From positions 1 through 57,518 of the forward strand of contig JAGQRH010000025.1 in the NCBI GenBank assembly GCA_020425605.1: 57,518 nt of DNA, read 5' to 3'. The position numbers and the translations under genes are program-made. This stretch comes from Planctomycetota bacterium (GTDB lineage: Bacteria; Planctomycetota; UBA8742; UBA2392). The notes under the pieces were generated by a model, which searched no databases, was not told the DNA's origin, and saw nothing but the letters and a program-made list of their open reading frames with translations. Positions 34,012-43,347 of this stretch are shown piece by piece; within the stretch, counting starts at the first letter, position 1; every line of letters begins with the position of its first letter.

Positions 34012-34500
34012 ATGTCGAGGTACCCGAATGTCAGGCCCAAGCCTGACCAGCACAAGCAGACCCGCAATGAGGCTGCAGAGCGCACGTTGAAGCTGGAGAC
34101 GACCGTCAGGCAGGCAGCTGACGAGTTGTACATTGAGCACGACGGCGCCAGCATCGACGCGGCAATTGCCCGCTACGAGAACCTGCTGAAGCTGCACGAC
34201 CAGGAGATGGTCAAGCTGCAGGGTCACGAAGATGAGCCGTACCGCTGGAAAGTTGCGCCGACGGTTGTCATCCGCCTGCAGCGCGAGCTTGAGCGTCTGC
34301 AGAAGCGCCGCGAAGAACTGCTGGGCGAGTGCATACGCATCTCACGCCAGTTGATCCAGGACTTCATGCAGGCCGCGCCTGCGCCCGCACAGGAAACCCG
34401 GCAGCAGCAACCTGCGACGCAGGACACGGTGCAGCAGCCGTCCGGGAAGGCAGCACCCGCCGAAAGGAGCAAGGCCGACGCCGCCACCCAAGCTGCCTAG
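34012..34500 (+). CDS. Small helical protein of unknown function
   Basis: 162 residues from ATG 34012 (GGAG 7 nt upstream). Charged and helical (AIARYENLLKLHDQEMVKLQ, LQRELERLQKRREELLGECI), with a Gln/Ala/Pro-rich disordered tail from about residue 118. No signal peptide, no family recognised. Its TAG shares CTAG with the stop of the convergent gene at 34497. Confidence 0.7.
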   Translation: MSRYPNVRPKPDQHKQTRNEAAERTLKLETTVRQAADELYIEHDGASIDAAIARYENLLKLHDQEMVKLQGHEDEPYRWKVAPTVVIRLQRELERLQKRREELLGECIRISRQLIQDFMQAAPAPAQETRQQQPATQDTVQQPSGKAAPAERSKADAATQAA

Positions 34501-36569
34501 GCACGACGGCGCAGGTAGACAACGCCCGTAGTCGCAAGCAGCAGCCACAGCAGCAGCGCCGGCAGGCTTGACTGGTCAACAGTGCAGCCTCCCCCACCAC
34601 CGCCGCCGCCGCCCTTGCCGCCACCGGCCGGCGGAGGACCGCCGACAGTGACGGTGAGCAGCGCCGCCGAACTGGTAACGCTGCCCGACGTGTTGCTGAC
34701 CACGCAGGTGTAGCTGTTGCCGGAATCGGCGAGCGTGAGCACAGGTGTCGTGTAGCTGCTGTTCGTCGCGCCACCGATGTCGCTGCCGTTGAGCTGCCAC
34801 TGGTAGCCCAGTGTGCCGCTCCCGCTGGCGCCGACTGCGAAATTCGCAGTGGCGCCCTCGGCCACGCTGGCGTCCTGCGGCTGGGTGTTGATGGTCGGCG
34901 GCAAACCGCTGACCGTTACGCTGGTGATCGTGCCGGTTGAGAGGTCGTTGTAGCTGCCGCTGGGAACCTGCTGCAGCTTGGCCGCGCGCACCATGTACCA
35001 GACGGTGCCGGTTGGCGGGTTGGTGTCGGAGTAGCTGGTGCCGCCAACTGCGGGCGACGTCAGTCGCGTGTACGGCCCGGCTTTGGCGGTAGCACGGTAG
35101 ACGTGGTAGCCGCCAACGCTGTCCGTGCTGGCCGTCCAGGTCACATCCACGCTGCCGCCGTTCTGCGAAGCGGCTGGCGCCGTCGCCGGGGCGATATACC
35201 GCATGCGCAGCGTGGGCGCGCCCATCAGCCCAATGTGTACGCTGTTGTTGGCGAAGGCTGAGAGCGGCGGGTCGTTGATCGTTTCCTTGAAGCTCATGCC
35301 GATCGGCTCGCCGATGCCCATGCTGTGGAAGTACCACCAAGGCCGGCCTGACCACGCACAGGTCAGCGCACCGGAGCCCAAAGGCGAGCGCAGGAAGTTG
35401 TTGTCGCTGTCCCAGTCGCCGTGATAGCTGCCGAACAGGCATGTGAACGCGACATCCAGCGAAGCGGCCGCGATATTGGCCGTGGTCCCAACCCCGCTCG
35501 CACTGGTGTAGGTGCCGCCGCCGCAGCCATAGGCCCAGAGGTAGTCGCCGGTTGTGGTACTGGTGATGAAGTCGCCGGCAGCCACGTTGCCCGGCCCCAC
35601 CAGCGGTGAAAAGCTGCGCCAGGCGCTGGCCGCGAAGGCCTCGCCGCTGAAGTAGCCGAAGTTGTCGTCAATGACGGCGCGCTCCTGCGGGCGCCAGGCG
35701 GCGGTCACGAAGTCGTGGTGCCGGTTAAGATAAGCCTGCAGCAGTTGCTGTTCCGTCTGGGTGAACGTGGACATGTTCGCAAGGTCCACGCGGCCAACCA
35801 TCAGCTCCAGCGTGCTCGGAATGACGGACTGGTCAAACTTGCCGTCGCCCGGCACGTTGTGGTTGCGCGTCTGGCCCGACGTCGTGTTGTTGATGACGCT
35901 GTCAGACCAGCTGCCGTTGACGTCGCCGTAGTAGCCGTCGGCAGGCCAGGCGCCAACGTGGTTGGAGTGGCCGTCCGGGTTCAGCTCGCCGGAATACGGC
36001 ACAGGCACGTGGCCGAGCAGGAAGACGGCCTTCACGTTGGTCGGATCTGAATTGTAGTCGGCGACAATCAGCGACTTGATCGATGCCACGGTGCCGGTGC
36101 GGGACACATCGTGGCGGATCACGCGCCAACCGTCGCCAACCAGGTCGTCTTCGAGCTGGCTGATCTCGGTGGCGAGCGGCGCGGTGAACGTATTGTCGAC
36201 CAGCAGGATGACCTTGCCGCGGCTGTCGGTCTGCGGGGCCTGGATGGCGGCCGTGATCAGCCCCCAGCCGGTGTCGCTCGCGAGCTGTTTGCCGACGGCG
36301 TACTCGTAAACGCTGCCGACGGCGACCGCTGAATCCGCATAGCTGGTGGCCCCCGCGCCGTAGCTGGCGATAGGGCCGGTCCAGCTGCTGCTTCCCCAGT
36401 TGCGCTTATAGACGACCCATGCGGACGCGTTTGCATCTGCAGGCCAGTTCAGTGTGATCTTGGCCGGCGACGTCTGGATGGCAGCCGTCAGGTCAACGGA
36501 AACGTCATGGCTGGTCTGGGCCGAAAGCACGCCGGCAAACACCACCAGCAGGCAAAGGGAAAGACGCAT
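34497..36569 (-). CDS. Exported gingipain-like/Fn3/Ig multidomain protein with C-terminal sorting tail
   Basis: 690 residues. Signal peptide (1-17); a first Fn3-like domain (ITLNWPADANASAWVVYKR); a region about 130-430 resembling peptidase C25/caspase-fold exported proteins (KVILLVDNTF, AVFLLGHVPVPYSG, WPADGYYGDVNGSW, SYHGDWDSDNNFL); a second Fn3 (GSVDVTWTASTDSVGGYHVY); and an Ig-like domain (INTQPQDASVAEGATANFAV). The C-terminus is Gly-rich, then Cys, a hydrophobic helix and RRRA, the layout of GlyGly-CTERM-type sorting tails. The Cys/His catalytic dyad of C25 was not confirmed, so enzyme activity is uncertain. Likely surface-attached. Confidence 0.8.
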   Translation of the reverse strand: MRLSLCLLVVFAGVLSAQTSHDVSVDLTAAIQTSPAKITLNWPADANASAWVVYKRNWGSSSWTGPIASYGAGATSYADSAVAVGSVYEYAVGKQLASDTGWGLITAAIQAPQTDSRGKVILLVDNTFTAPLATEISQLEDDLVGDGWRVIRHDVSRTGTVASIKSLIVADYNSDPTNVKAVFLLGHVPVPYSGELNPDGHSNHVGAWPADGYYGDVNGSWSDSVINNTTSGQTRNHNVPGDGKFDQSVIPSTLELMVGRVDLANMSTFTQTEQQLLQAYLNRHHDFVTAAWRPQERAVIDDNFGYFSGEAFAASAWRSFSPLVGPGNVAAGDFITSTTTGDYLWAYGCGGGTYTSASGVGTTANIAAASLDVAFTCLFGSYHGDWDSDNNFLRSPLGSGALTCAWSGRPWWYFHSMGIGEPIGMSFKETINDPPLSAFANNSVHIGLMGAPTLRMRYIAPATAPAASQNGGSVDVTWTASTDSVGGYHVYRATAKAGPYTRLTSPAVGGTSYSDTNPPTGTVWYMVRAAKLQQVPSGSYNDLSTGTITSVTVSGLPPTINTQPQDASVAEGATANFAVGASGSGTLGYQWQLNGSDIGGATNSSYTTPVLTLADSGNSYTCVVSNTSGSVTSSAALLTVTVGGPPPAGGGKGGGGGGGGGCTVDQSSLPALLLWLLLATTGVVYLRRRA

Positions 36570-36615
36570 GGGGAACTCCGCACCGATCGGGGAGCCCAGT
36601 TTATCCGTACGAGTA

Positions 36616-36637
36616 TGCGCCCCCTAATCGGGGCGCA
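36616..36637 (-). terminator. Hairpin after the Sec-thioredoxin gene
   Basis: TGCGCCCC (36616-36623) pairs with GGGGCGCA (36630-36637), 8 bp, 48 nt past the stop of the minus-strand gene at 36685. No clear T-run. Confidence 0.45.
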
Positions 36638-36684
36638 AACATCACTCGCAAATTCAGGATGACCGCGTGGACGGACTCACGAAA

Positions 36685-37752
36685 CTAGTCTTGCCCGTCT
36701 TTGGGCGCGGCTTTGCGCTCGTCTTCAAGCTGCTTTGCCCAGCGCTCATAGCTGCTCTGAAGCTCGCGCGCGGATGCCGACACTTCTGCTTCCTTATGAT
36801 CGTCCGCGAACTTCTTCAGGATCTCGGCCGCACCCTTGGCAGCAGCGAGCACCTTGTCGGGATCGTCGCCTGCCGTCTCGAAAGGCCGCCACGCATCCAG
36901 CCGCGCAGCGAGGTATTCGTGCCGGGCCCTCAACTCGGCGGCGTAGTTGTCGAGCGCCTTGATGCGTGCGATCTCTTTGGCGGGGTCGGGCAGTTCCTCA
37001 AGCCCTCGATAATGTGCTGCCAGCTCGGCCCAGCAGGCAACGGCCAGTTCATAGCGCCCGCAAATCTCGTGCACATCGGCACGTTTGCGCAGGGTGTCGC
37101 GCATGCTTTCGATGCGCTCAACCATGGCTTCGGCCTGCTCGATCACCTTGTCCGACTCGTCGCCGTCGGCCACGCCCGAGGCAAGCTTCCACGCTTCCAG
37201 GTAGCGGCCTTCGCCGAACGCCTCAGCGGCGTCGCTCAAGGGCGAGAAAACGCGGCGGAGCCCGAGCCGTGGATACTTCACTTTCTTCAGCTCGGTCATT
37301 GCCGCTTCTTCCCAGCCCTGCTGGTTCGCGTGCACGACCTTGCCGTCCACGCCGATCACCCAGACGCAGCACAGGATCGGCGCATCGAAACGCGACTCGA
37401 AGAAGCCATCGAGCGCAACGGGGTACGTGATCTTGAGGTCAGCGACCGTCTTCTCAATCTTCTCGAGTGTCTGGAACTGCACGTAGGACGTAACGATGTG
37501 CAGGCCCTTGTCGCCGTAATCCTTGTCCAGCTCAACCATGCGGCGCAACTGCGCCAGGCAGGGCGGTCACGTGCAGCCCCACTTCTTGAACACGACGACG
37601 TCGCCGCGCAGGTCAGAGAACTCGGTCCAGGCCGGCGGGTTGATCCAGTGCTCGACGGAATGGTCGTCGATCTCGTCACCGACGCCGTAGGCTTCCTGCG
37701 CCGACAGCGCCAGCGGCATAAGAAAAGCAAGCAAGAGCATGAAACGAACCAT
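36685..37752 (-). CDS. Exported thioredoxin-like selenoprotein with UPPC motif
   Basis: 355 residues read through a TGA at 37567-37569 (Sec62). Signal peptide (MVRFMLLLAFLMPLALSAQ), then a TlpA/thioredoxin-like domain: HWINPPAWTEFSDLRGDVVV, FKKWGCTUPPCLAQLRRM, LDKDYGDKGLHIVTSYVQF, DAPILCCVWVIGVDGKVV. Sec occupies the first position of the CxxC-type redox centre. From about residue 160 a helical, charged C-terminal region follows with no recognised family. The ATG at 37752 is preceded by GGAGAGG. Hairpin 37542-37555 begins 12 nt after the UGA (loop at 16 nt). Conventional calling splits this into a 5' fragment and a start at 37548 without its active site. Probably a periplasmic thiol/selenol oxidoreductase. 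Confidence 0.85.
37542..37555 (-). promoter_or_regulatory. Candidate SECIS of the thioredoxin-like gene
   Basis: GGCGC-AGTT-GCGCC on the minus strand, a 5-bp stem. Its loop begins 16 nt after the UGA, at the short end of the bacterial range, and has G at loop position 2. Confidence 0.5.
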
Positions 37753-37812
37753 GAAACAACCTCTCCGCACCGCCAGACAGGCTACCCGCGAGGCCGCCCG
37801 CCGCAAGCGTTC

Positions 37813-38349
37813 TCAGACCTTCTCGCCCAGCATCTGCAGGTGGCGCTCGCGCACCTTGCTGAAGAACTCGTCGTAGCGCCCGGCCGTGAAGTCGGGAAAC
37901 GTGTAGTCGCGCTTGAGCCAGCCGCCGTCCTTGTAGCTCATGGTGACCTCGGCCGAGATGCCCTGCCCGATGTACACGCGGTGCGCGAGCCCTTTCACGC
38001 TGGCGAGAACCAGTTTGGCGCCGGTGATGTAGCCCGGGTCGAGATTCAATGGGCGCGGCTCGTCAAAGCGCTCGGCCGCTTGCTCCTCGAGCAGGTTCGT
38101 CTGGACCTTCCAGTGGCTCAGCAACGAGGGGTCAGCCAGCGGCGCGAACGTGTAGAAACGACGCTTCAGGTCGGTGCCCATCTCGGGCGCGTAGTGGTCG
38201 GTAAGGTCGAACGGCCAGACGTCCGAGCTGGTCATGACGTCGCCCATCACGTGCTCAACCCACATCATGGCGTCGTCAACGACAACAGGGTCGCGGTAGA
38301 TAACGCCGAGGATCGGCGTAACAGGCTGAACAGGAGCGATGCGGCCCAT
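37813..38349 (-). CDS. DUF4416 family protein
   Basis: 178 residues from ATG 38349, cytoplasmic. Family features: PVTPILGVIYRDP at the start, WPFDLTDHYAPEMGTDLKRR, FYTFAPLADPSLL, then NLDPGYITGAKLVLASVKGL, AHRVYIGQGISAEVTMSYKD and DYTFPDF. Function unknown. An in-frame extension upstream to 38475 would overlap the next gene and has no family support. It ends 60 nt from the start of the Sec-thioredoxin gene. Confidence 0.9.
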   Translation of the reverse strand: MGRIAPVQPVTPILGVIYRDPVVVDDAMMWVEHVMGDVMTSSDVWPFDLTDHYAPEMGTDLKRRFYTFAPLADPSLLSHWKVQTNLLEEQAAERFDEPRPLNLDPGYITGAKLVLASVKGLAHRVYIGQGISAEVTMSYKDGGWLKRDYTFPDFTAGRYDEFFSKVRERHLQMLGEKV

Positions 38350-38435
38350 AGGTTTCCAGCGACTTGGTTGAAATTGGCCGCTGATTGTAGCCGCCGGATT
38401 GCATTCGCGCCCGTGGAATTGCTGCGCAGCGTGGA

Positions 38436-39536
38436 CTACTCGCCCGGACGCCAACATCTGAGGCAGCTGTCCCACTCAAGCTGCTCGCCCGTAAGGTTGG
38501 CGAAGAAGGACTTCGCGCGTGTTGCCCAATCTGCAGGGCCTTCTTCCTCTCCAATCAGCGCCGCGCCGGACTGCCACAGTGTTGCCGCATCAGCCAACAG
38601 AAACCTACGCAATGCTCGATCAAGAAATGCGTGGCTTGAATTCCAACTCATCCAATTCTCTGGCCTAGTTGCGACGCATGTTTGGATTGGCTTCAACCGT
38701 CCGCAAATCAGCATTCGATAGCAAGATTCCTCTCGCTGGTAGTCGGGACCAGCCTCTTCGTCTTCTAGTCTTGAAATGACATTCCGCTCCAGCACATCCA
38801 GATACTCTGAGGACCCCAAGAAGTAGCTCATTTCAATCAGCCACTGCAATTCTCCGTTCGTCACTTCAGACTTCTTGATTGCTTCAGATAGCTCTTGTCC
38901 GCTCTTCTGTTGAAGAACTACCAGTGCGGGCAAGAACCACCCGCGTCCTGTTGCTGCTTCGGCAACACAGCGCTTGATCGTCGGGAGTGATTCAGCCGTC
39001 AGCAGCGAAGCTGTACCCGCCCACCACTTGGCACAGTCCAAGCGATATGAAGGCACAACAGACAGCATCTTCAGTACCGCCATAGCAAACTCAGTTCCAC
39101 CGGCAGGACCGTCCATAATCAGCATGGCACTTCGGAACACATCGGCGAATTTGGGTGCCGTGGCTGGCGAATCCAGGGACTCCACATACTCAACCAAGTA
39201 GGCGGCCGCGATCTCGTCCCAGTTGCTGACGATCTCGGTCAGCACGTCTTCCTTGAACACTCTCCGTAGAGTCATGTAACTGGCAGGCTTCACGAGCTTA
39301 CGTACCGCAGCGCGTACGCCCTTGAAGCCATCATCGTAGGCCATGAGATACAACAAGAGGTCCGCCCCTAGCCAAGCCTTGGCCTGCTCCAGCTTGCCTG
39401 CCTCATGGCTGCATAGATGCTCGACTCCCGCGTCGTTTCTTCCTGAAGGCCCGTCCGAAGACCGACTATCCGCACATGTCTCTTCAACACATGCGATGCA
39501 AGTAACCAGCACTATCAATGCTGCGAGTAGTTTCAT
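38436..39536 (-). CDS. Lipoprotein of unknown function
   Basis: 366 residues; ATG 39536 with GGGAGG six nt upstream. The N-terminus MKLLAALIVLVTCIAC gives a plausible lipobox. The mature part is helical with eight or more Cys scattered along it (SYRLDCAKWW, TIKRCVAEAA, ESCYRMLICGRL, WDSCLRCWR). Base composition is less GC-rich than its neighbours, which may indicate transfer. The start overlaps the stop of the small ORF at 39533-39776 (ATGA). No family recognised. Confidence 0.75.
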   Translation of the reverse strand: MKLLAALIVLVTCIACVEETCADSRSSDGPSGRNDAGVEHLCSHEAGKLEQAKAWLGADLLLYLMAYDDGFKGVRAAVRKLVKPASYMTLRRVFKEDVLTEIVSNWDEIAAAYLVEYVESLDSPATAPKFADVFRSAMLIMDGPAGGTEFAMAVLKMLSVVPSYRLDCAKWWAGTASLLTAESLPTIKRCVAEAATGRGWFLPALVVLQQKSGQELSEAIKKSEVTNGELQWLIEMSYFLGSSEYLDVLERNVISRLEDEEAGPDYQREESCYRMLICGRLKPIQTCVATRPENWMSWNSSHAFLDRALRRFLLADAATLWQSGAALIGEEEGPADWATRAKSFFANLTGEQLEWDSCLRCWRPGE

Positions 39537-39776
39537 GGCAGACCCTCCCGAGCCTCGGTACGACAAAGCCTCAGAACGACCGACCCGGAGGATTGTTCAC
39601 GCCGGCTTGGATACTCGCCCATCGTTTTCAAAAGTTGGCCGTAGAGTACTCCCAGTGCGTGGGTGTCGCTTAGTAGGGCGAAGTTGGCGGGTCCTCCGAT
39701 GAACTTGAACATCTGTATCAGCGAAGGCGTGCCCAGACCTCGCGCGCACAACAGGGCCGACGCCGGAGCCTGCATG
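39533..39776 (-). CDS. Possible small gene coupled to the lipoprotein
   Basis: 80 residues from ATG 39776 (GGAGG lies only 1 nt upstream, so the start is doubtful). The middle reads PSLIQMFKFIGGPANFALLS, followed by a charged Arg/Ser-rich tail. Its TGA overlaps the ATG of the next gene (ATGA), the main reason to list it. It may be the remnant of something larger. Confidence 0.4.
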
Positions 39777-39840
39777 CCTCCGGCATTGCGGCTGTATCCG
39801 TTTCGCTCAATTGCACGTAGCAAAGAGCCTGCCCGGACGC

Positions 39841-41832
39841 TCAATCGTCCTTCGGGAAGCCGGGGATGCCGCCGGGGTTGGCTTCGCGCTCGCCTTCTTT
39901 GCCGAAGTAGACGGCTTTGCCGCCGGTCTTGACTGCGATCGGCCGCAGCCAGCCCATCTGCGCCTCGCCGATTCCCACGCACTGGATGCGGCAGCGGCGT
40001 ACGAGGTTCATGCGCTCGATTTCATCCCGAAGGTTGTTCAACGAGCTGCCACCGATGAAGAACATGCCCGACGATTCATCGGCGTAAGGGCCGTTGTCGT
40101 CGAGGTCGTCGAACTGGTAGCTGACCGTTTCCTTCTTGCGCCAGACCTTGCGTGCCGGCTGGGCCGGATAGCCCGGCACCTTGATCTTCGTGATTGCGCC
40201 GGTCTCCGGGTCGCGCTGCTCGATCTCGCGCTCGGGTGTCGCGGGGCGGGCCGGTATCTCCACCCATTGGCCTTCGCCCGGCTGCTGGCTGTCGTATTCG
40301 CGGTAGCTTACGAACTCGTAGTCGATCTTCGGCGTTCGGCCGCGGAAGCCATCCCGGATCGGCGCGCCGTCCGACAGCACGAAGATCGCGTCGGCACCTT
40401 CGGTGATGAGCTTGAGGTCGTAGCCTTCGCGCGGCGCATCCAGTACGCCGCCGCGGCCCATGCGGTAGGCGCTGAGCAGCGCCTGGTAGTAGTTCGTCTC
40501 GCCCATCAGCACGCCGTAAGGGCGCTTGGACTTCATTTCGTCCGGCGCGTCCTTGGGCCGCACCGCGTCAAGCGAGCCGTTGATGCGCTTTGCATTGATC
40601 TTGCTGGCCGATATGAATCCGTTGGTGATGCCCAGCGGCTCGGCGTTGTCGCCGAACAGGATCACGCAGACCTGCTTGTCCTTGGGCAGGCGCGAGACCG
40701 TCCACTTCACGTGCTCCCGCGCGGCATCGAAGCGGTTGCGGACGCGCTTCCAGTCAATCTCGTAGCTGTCGTCCTTCTTTCCCTTGCGCTTTTCGCCGGT
40801 GACCGGGTTCTTGAGAGTCTCCAGGTCCTCATCGCTAAGCGGGTTCAGCATCGAGTCACTGGCGTCGATCAGGAACACAATCCGGTCGCCCAGCACGTCG
40901 AGACCCATAAACGTGGCGAACGTCCGCCCGTCGTCGTCGCCCAGCGGGTCGAGCCCGTTTTCGAACAGCAGCCGCCACATCGACGCATACTGGTATGGGT
41001 ACTTCGTGCCGAAGCAGAATTGCATGGCGAGCGCGGCCTCACGGACGCTGCGACCCATGGTGTTGTCTTCGTCTTCCATGATCGCGGCGATGCAGTCGAA
41101 CACGACGCGCCACTCTTTCGAGACAGGCTCCTTGGGCTTCCAGAGCGGCCGGTAGGCGCGCGCGGCCGCCCAGCAGATTGCCTCGAACATCACCGCTCCC
41201 TCGGACTTCTTAAAGTCTTCCTGAAGCATCACCTCAAGCGCGCGGCGGAGATACTCAAAGCCGCCGTGGGCCAGCGCCTCAATCATGGCTGCGCGGATCA
41301 CAGCCGGAGACTTCCTGTCGGCCACAAACTCCAGCAACTCCATGCCGATATCAGGGTCGTCTTCGAGCGCGAGGATGCAGGCGGCACAGTAGACGCCCCA
41401 GATCTCTTCGGCGTGGCGGTAGTTAGCCTTGATGAACTTGCGCAAGGCCGCAATGTCGGCCGGAGTGGGCTCGATGCGCACGTTGAACCTGCGAATGTCG
41501 TCGTCGGGCGTCGCGTTCGGGATGTCGTGCCGGTTGCGGAACGCAGCAGCCGCCAGGTAGCGCATGTTGTTCTCAAAGGGCGCGGGCGGCTTCTCGTAGA
41601 TCTGCAACAGGCGGGGCAGGACGTCGTCGCCCTCGTAGCGGGCCCATGTCTGAAGCTGACTCGCGTTCCAGCGAAGCGAGTTCGACTCCGGCAGCTTGTC
41701 CAGCATGTCGGCGGCAGCCTGTTTGCGCTCATTCTTCTGCTGAAGCTTGTCCTTGGCCGCGCCCGGAACAACGCCGACCAGCATTGCCGCCAGGGCAACG
41801 GGAAGGATCACGGCGTGTGTGGGGACTCGCAT
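39841..41832 (-). CDS. Exported VWA-domain protein with HEAT-like N-terminal region
   Basis: 663 residues. Signal peptide (MRVPTHAVILPVALAAMLVG), a helical repeat-like region to about residue 290 (IWGVYCAACILALEDDPDIG, VIRAAMIEALAHGGFEYLRR), then a VWA domain with MIDAS residues in IVFLIDASDSMLNPL, LFGDNAEPLG and IFVLSDGAPIRDG. A long low-complexity insertion (about 510-590, Glu/Pro/Lys-rich) separates it from the C-terminal part (RRCRIQCVGIGEAQMGWL). Periplasmic metal-dependent adhesion or assembly role inferred. Confidence 0.85.
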   Translation of the reverse strand: MRVPTHAVILPVALAAMLVGVVPGAAKDKLQQKNERKQAAADMLDKLPESNSLRWNASQLQTWARYEGDDVLPRLLQIYEKPPAPFENNMRYLAAAAFRNRHDIPNATPDDDIRRFNVRIEPTPADIAALRKFIKANYRHAEEIWGVYCAACILALEDDPDIGMELLEFVADRKSPAVIRAAMIEALAHGGFEYLRRALEVMLQEDFKKSEGAVMFEAICWAAARAYRPLWKPKEPVSKEWRVVFDCIAAIMEDEDNTMGRSVREAALAMQFCFGTKYPYQYASMWRLLFENGLDPLGDDDGRTFATFMGLDVLGDRIVFLIDASDSMLNPLSDEDLETLKNPVTGEKRKGKKDDSYEIDWKRVRNRFDAAREHVKWTVSRLPKDKQVCVILFGDNAEPLGITNGFISASKINAKRINGSLDAVRPKDAPDEMKSKRPYGVLMGETNYYQALLSAYRMGRGGVLDAPREGYDLKLITEGADAIFVLSDGAPIRDGFRGRTPKIDYEFVSYREYDSQQPGEGQWVEIPARPATPEREIEQRDPETGAITKIKVPGYPAQPARKVWRKKETVSYQFDDLDDNGPYADESSGMFFIGGSSLNNLRDEIERMNLVRRCRIQCVGIGEAQMGWLRPIAVKTGGKAVYFGKEGEREANPGGIPGFPKDD

Positions 41833-41952
41833 CGGCGGCTCCTTGGCACCGGGCAGAGTCTATCACGCGACGCGACGCTTCCCACCTTCGCAATGAGTCC
41901 GGACAAACTGGCTTCGCTGATCGGCATGGTCCAAGTTGCCATTGCCGCAACG

Positions 41953-41980
41953 AAAACGGGCCGGCGCGAACGCCGGCCCG
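41953..41980 (-). terminator. Terminator after DUF2541-like triple-repeat gene
   Basis: CGGGCCGGCG (41980-41971 on the minus strand) pairs with the 41966-41957 arm, 10 bp with a 4-nt loop, then TTTT (41956-41953). It lies 17 nt past the gene's stop. Confidence 0.85.
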
Positions 41981-41997
41981 CTACTCGACGCAGTAGG

Positions 41998-43167
41998 CTA
42001 CTTCGCTTCCTTGCCGTAGACGTTGACGGTGGCCTTGCCGTCACGGATGCCCTTGGTGCTGTACTCAAACACCATGCGCTCGACGGTTCGCGCGTCGCCG
42101 GGGAAATCCACCTGGCGCGTGCGGCTGCCTTCGTCGAACTCAAGCTTGGTCTTCACCTCGTGCTGCTTGCCGTTGCCGAAGGTGATGACGATGTTCTTCA
42201 GCTCAAGGTCCGCATTCTCGACTTCCAGCATGAAGCCTGTGAACTTGCCCTTGCTTTCGCCGACGATGATCACGTCCTTGTCCTTGCCAAAGTCCACCTC
42301 GCGGCTGCCAAGGTGCGAATAGCCCGGGTAGCGGTCGTTGACGCCGGCCGGCTTGCCGTACAGCTTCACGGTCGCCTTGCCGTCGCGAATCTTGCTTTTG
42401 TAGAAGAAGGTCACCTTCTTGATCACGCGTGCTTCACCCGGCAGGTCGATCACGCGGCTGCGTGACTTCTCGTCGAAGTTGGCGCGCACGTCCGGCGAGA
42501 GAGTTTCGTCGTTGCGGAAGTCCACCTTGATGTCCCACATCTCCAGCTCGGCGTCGGCCACGCCGATCACGATCGCCGTGAAACGGCCCTCGGCGGCGGT
42601 TACTTCGATCGTGTCGCGGTCCGTGCCGAAGCTGACCACGCGCGTGCCCAGCAACTGGTAGCCCTCGCTGCTCTTGGGCAGGTGGTCCTTCCAGTCGCCC
42701 TTGTCCGGGCCGGGCTTGTCCGGCTTGTCGTCCTTGCCCGCTTCGCCCGGCTTGCCGAACAGCTTCACGGTCGCCTTGCCCTTGCGCAGCTTGCTCTTGT
42801 ACTTGAACTCGACCTTGCGGATCACGCGGGCCTCGCCCGGCAGGTCAATCTGGCGCGAACGCTCGCCTTCCTTGAACGTCTGGCGCACTTCCGGTGAGTA
42901 GTCGTCGCCGTTGCCGAAGGTGAACTTGATGTCGTACATCTCGAGGTTCCCGTTGATCACGCCGATCAGCACGCTTTCGAAACGGCCTTCCTTGCCGGTT
43001 ACCTCGATCGTGTCCTTGTCGCCGCCGAAGTCGACTTTGCGCTCGCCCAGCAGCTCGTAGTTCGGGAACTTCTCTTTCCAGTTTGGCTCGTCTTCATCCG
43101 CGCGAACCGGGCTGATGCACGACGTAGCGAGCATCAGCGCAATCAGCACCATCCATGCGATCTTCAT
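41998..43167 (-). CDS. Exported protein with three DUF2541-like beta repeats
   Basis: 389 residues. The N-terminal signal (MKIAWMVLIALMLATSC) is possibly a lipobox. Three homologous domains of about 100 residues start near 33, 168 and 285: each runs YELLGERKVDFGGDKDTIEV or equivalent, then KEGRF.., (L)EMYDIKFTFGNG, a RQIDLPGEARVIRKVEFKYK segment and GKATVKLFGKP. This is a beta-sandwich repeat of DUF2541 type. Linkers are Lys/Pro/Asp-rich (GKDDKPDKPGPDKGDWK). The start is ATG 43167 with GGAGA upstream. Divergent from a single-domain paralog at 43348. Confidence 0.85.
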   Translation of the reverse strand: MKIAWMVLIALMLATSCISPVRADEDEPNWKEKFPNYELLGERKVDFGGDKDTIEVTGKEGRFESVLIGVINGNLEMYDIKFTFGNGDDYSPEVRQTFKEGERSRQIDLPGEARVIRKVEFKYKSKLRKGKATVKLFGKPGEAGKDDKPDKPGPDKGDWKDHLPKSSEGYQLLGTRVVSFGTDRDTIEVTAAEGRFTAIVIGVADAELEMWDIKVDFRNDETLSPDVRANFDEKSRSRVIDLPGEARVIKKVTFFYKSKIRDGKATVKLYGKPAGVNDRYPGYSHLGSREVDFGKDKDVIIVGESKGKFTGFMLEVENADLELKNIVITFGNGKQHEVKTKLEFDEGSRTRQVDFPGDARTVERMVFEYSTKGIRDGKATVNVYGKEAK

Positions 43168-43347
43168 AGCTCTCCCTTATCATGGCCTCGTGTGAGCGAC
43201 GACATACCAGAACACACCCCGCATCCGCCAGCAGGTTTCGCACAAAACGTAATGAGTTTTCCTGCAGCCCCGGACGCTGGACGAGCGCAACCTCCGCACT
43301 AGGCTGGGGTTCATTCCATTGCTCACAATCACGTACGGAGAAACTCA

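Noticed and set aside
36667..38721. 684-codon plus-strand frame opposite the Sec-thioredoxin and DUF4416 genes
   Set aside because: No recognisable protein features and it covers three minus-strand genes with signal peptides or family motifs.
39811..42465. 884-codon plus-strand frame opposite the VWA and DUF2541-like genes
   Set aside because: It crosses the gap between two convincing minus-strand genes and a terminator, and has low-complexity composition. Antisense shadow.
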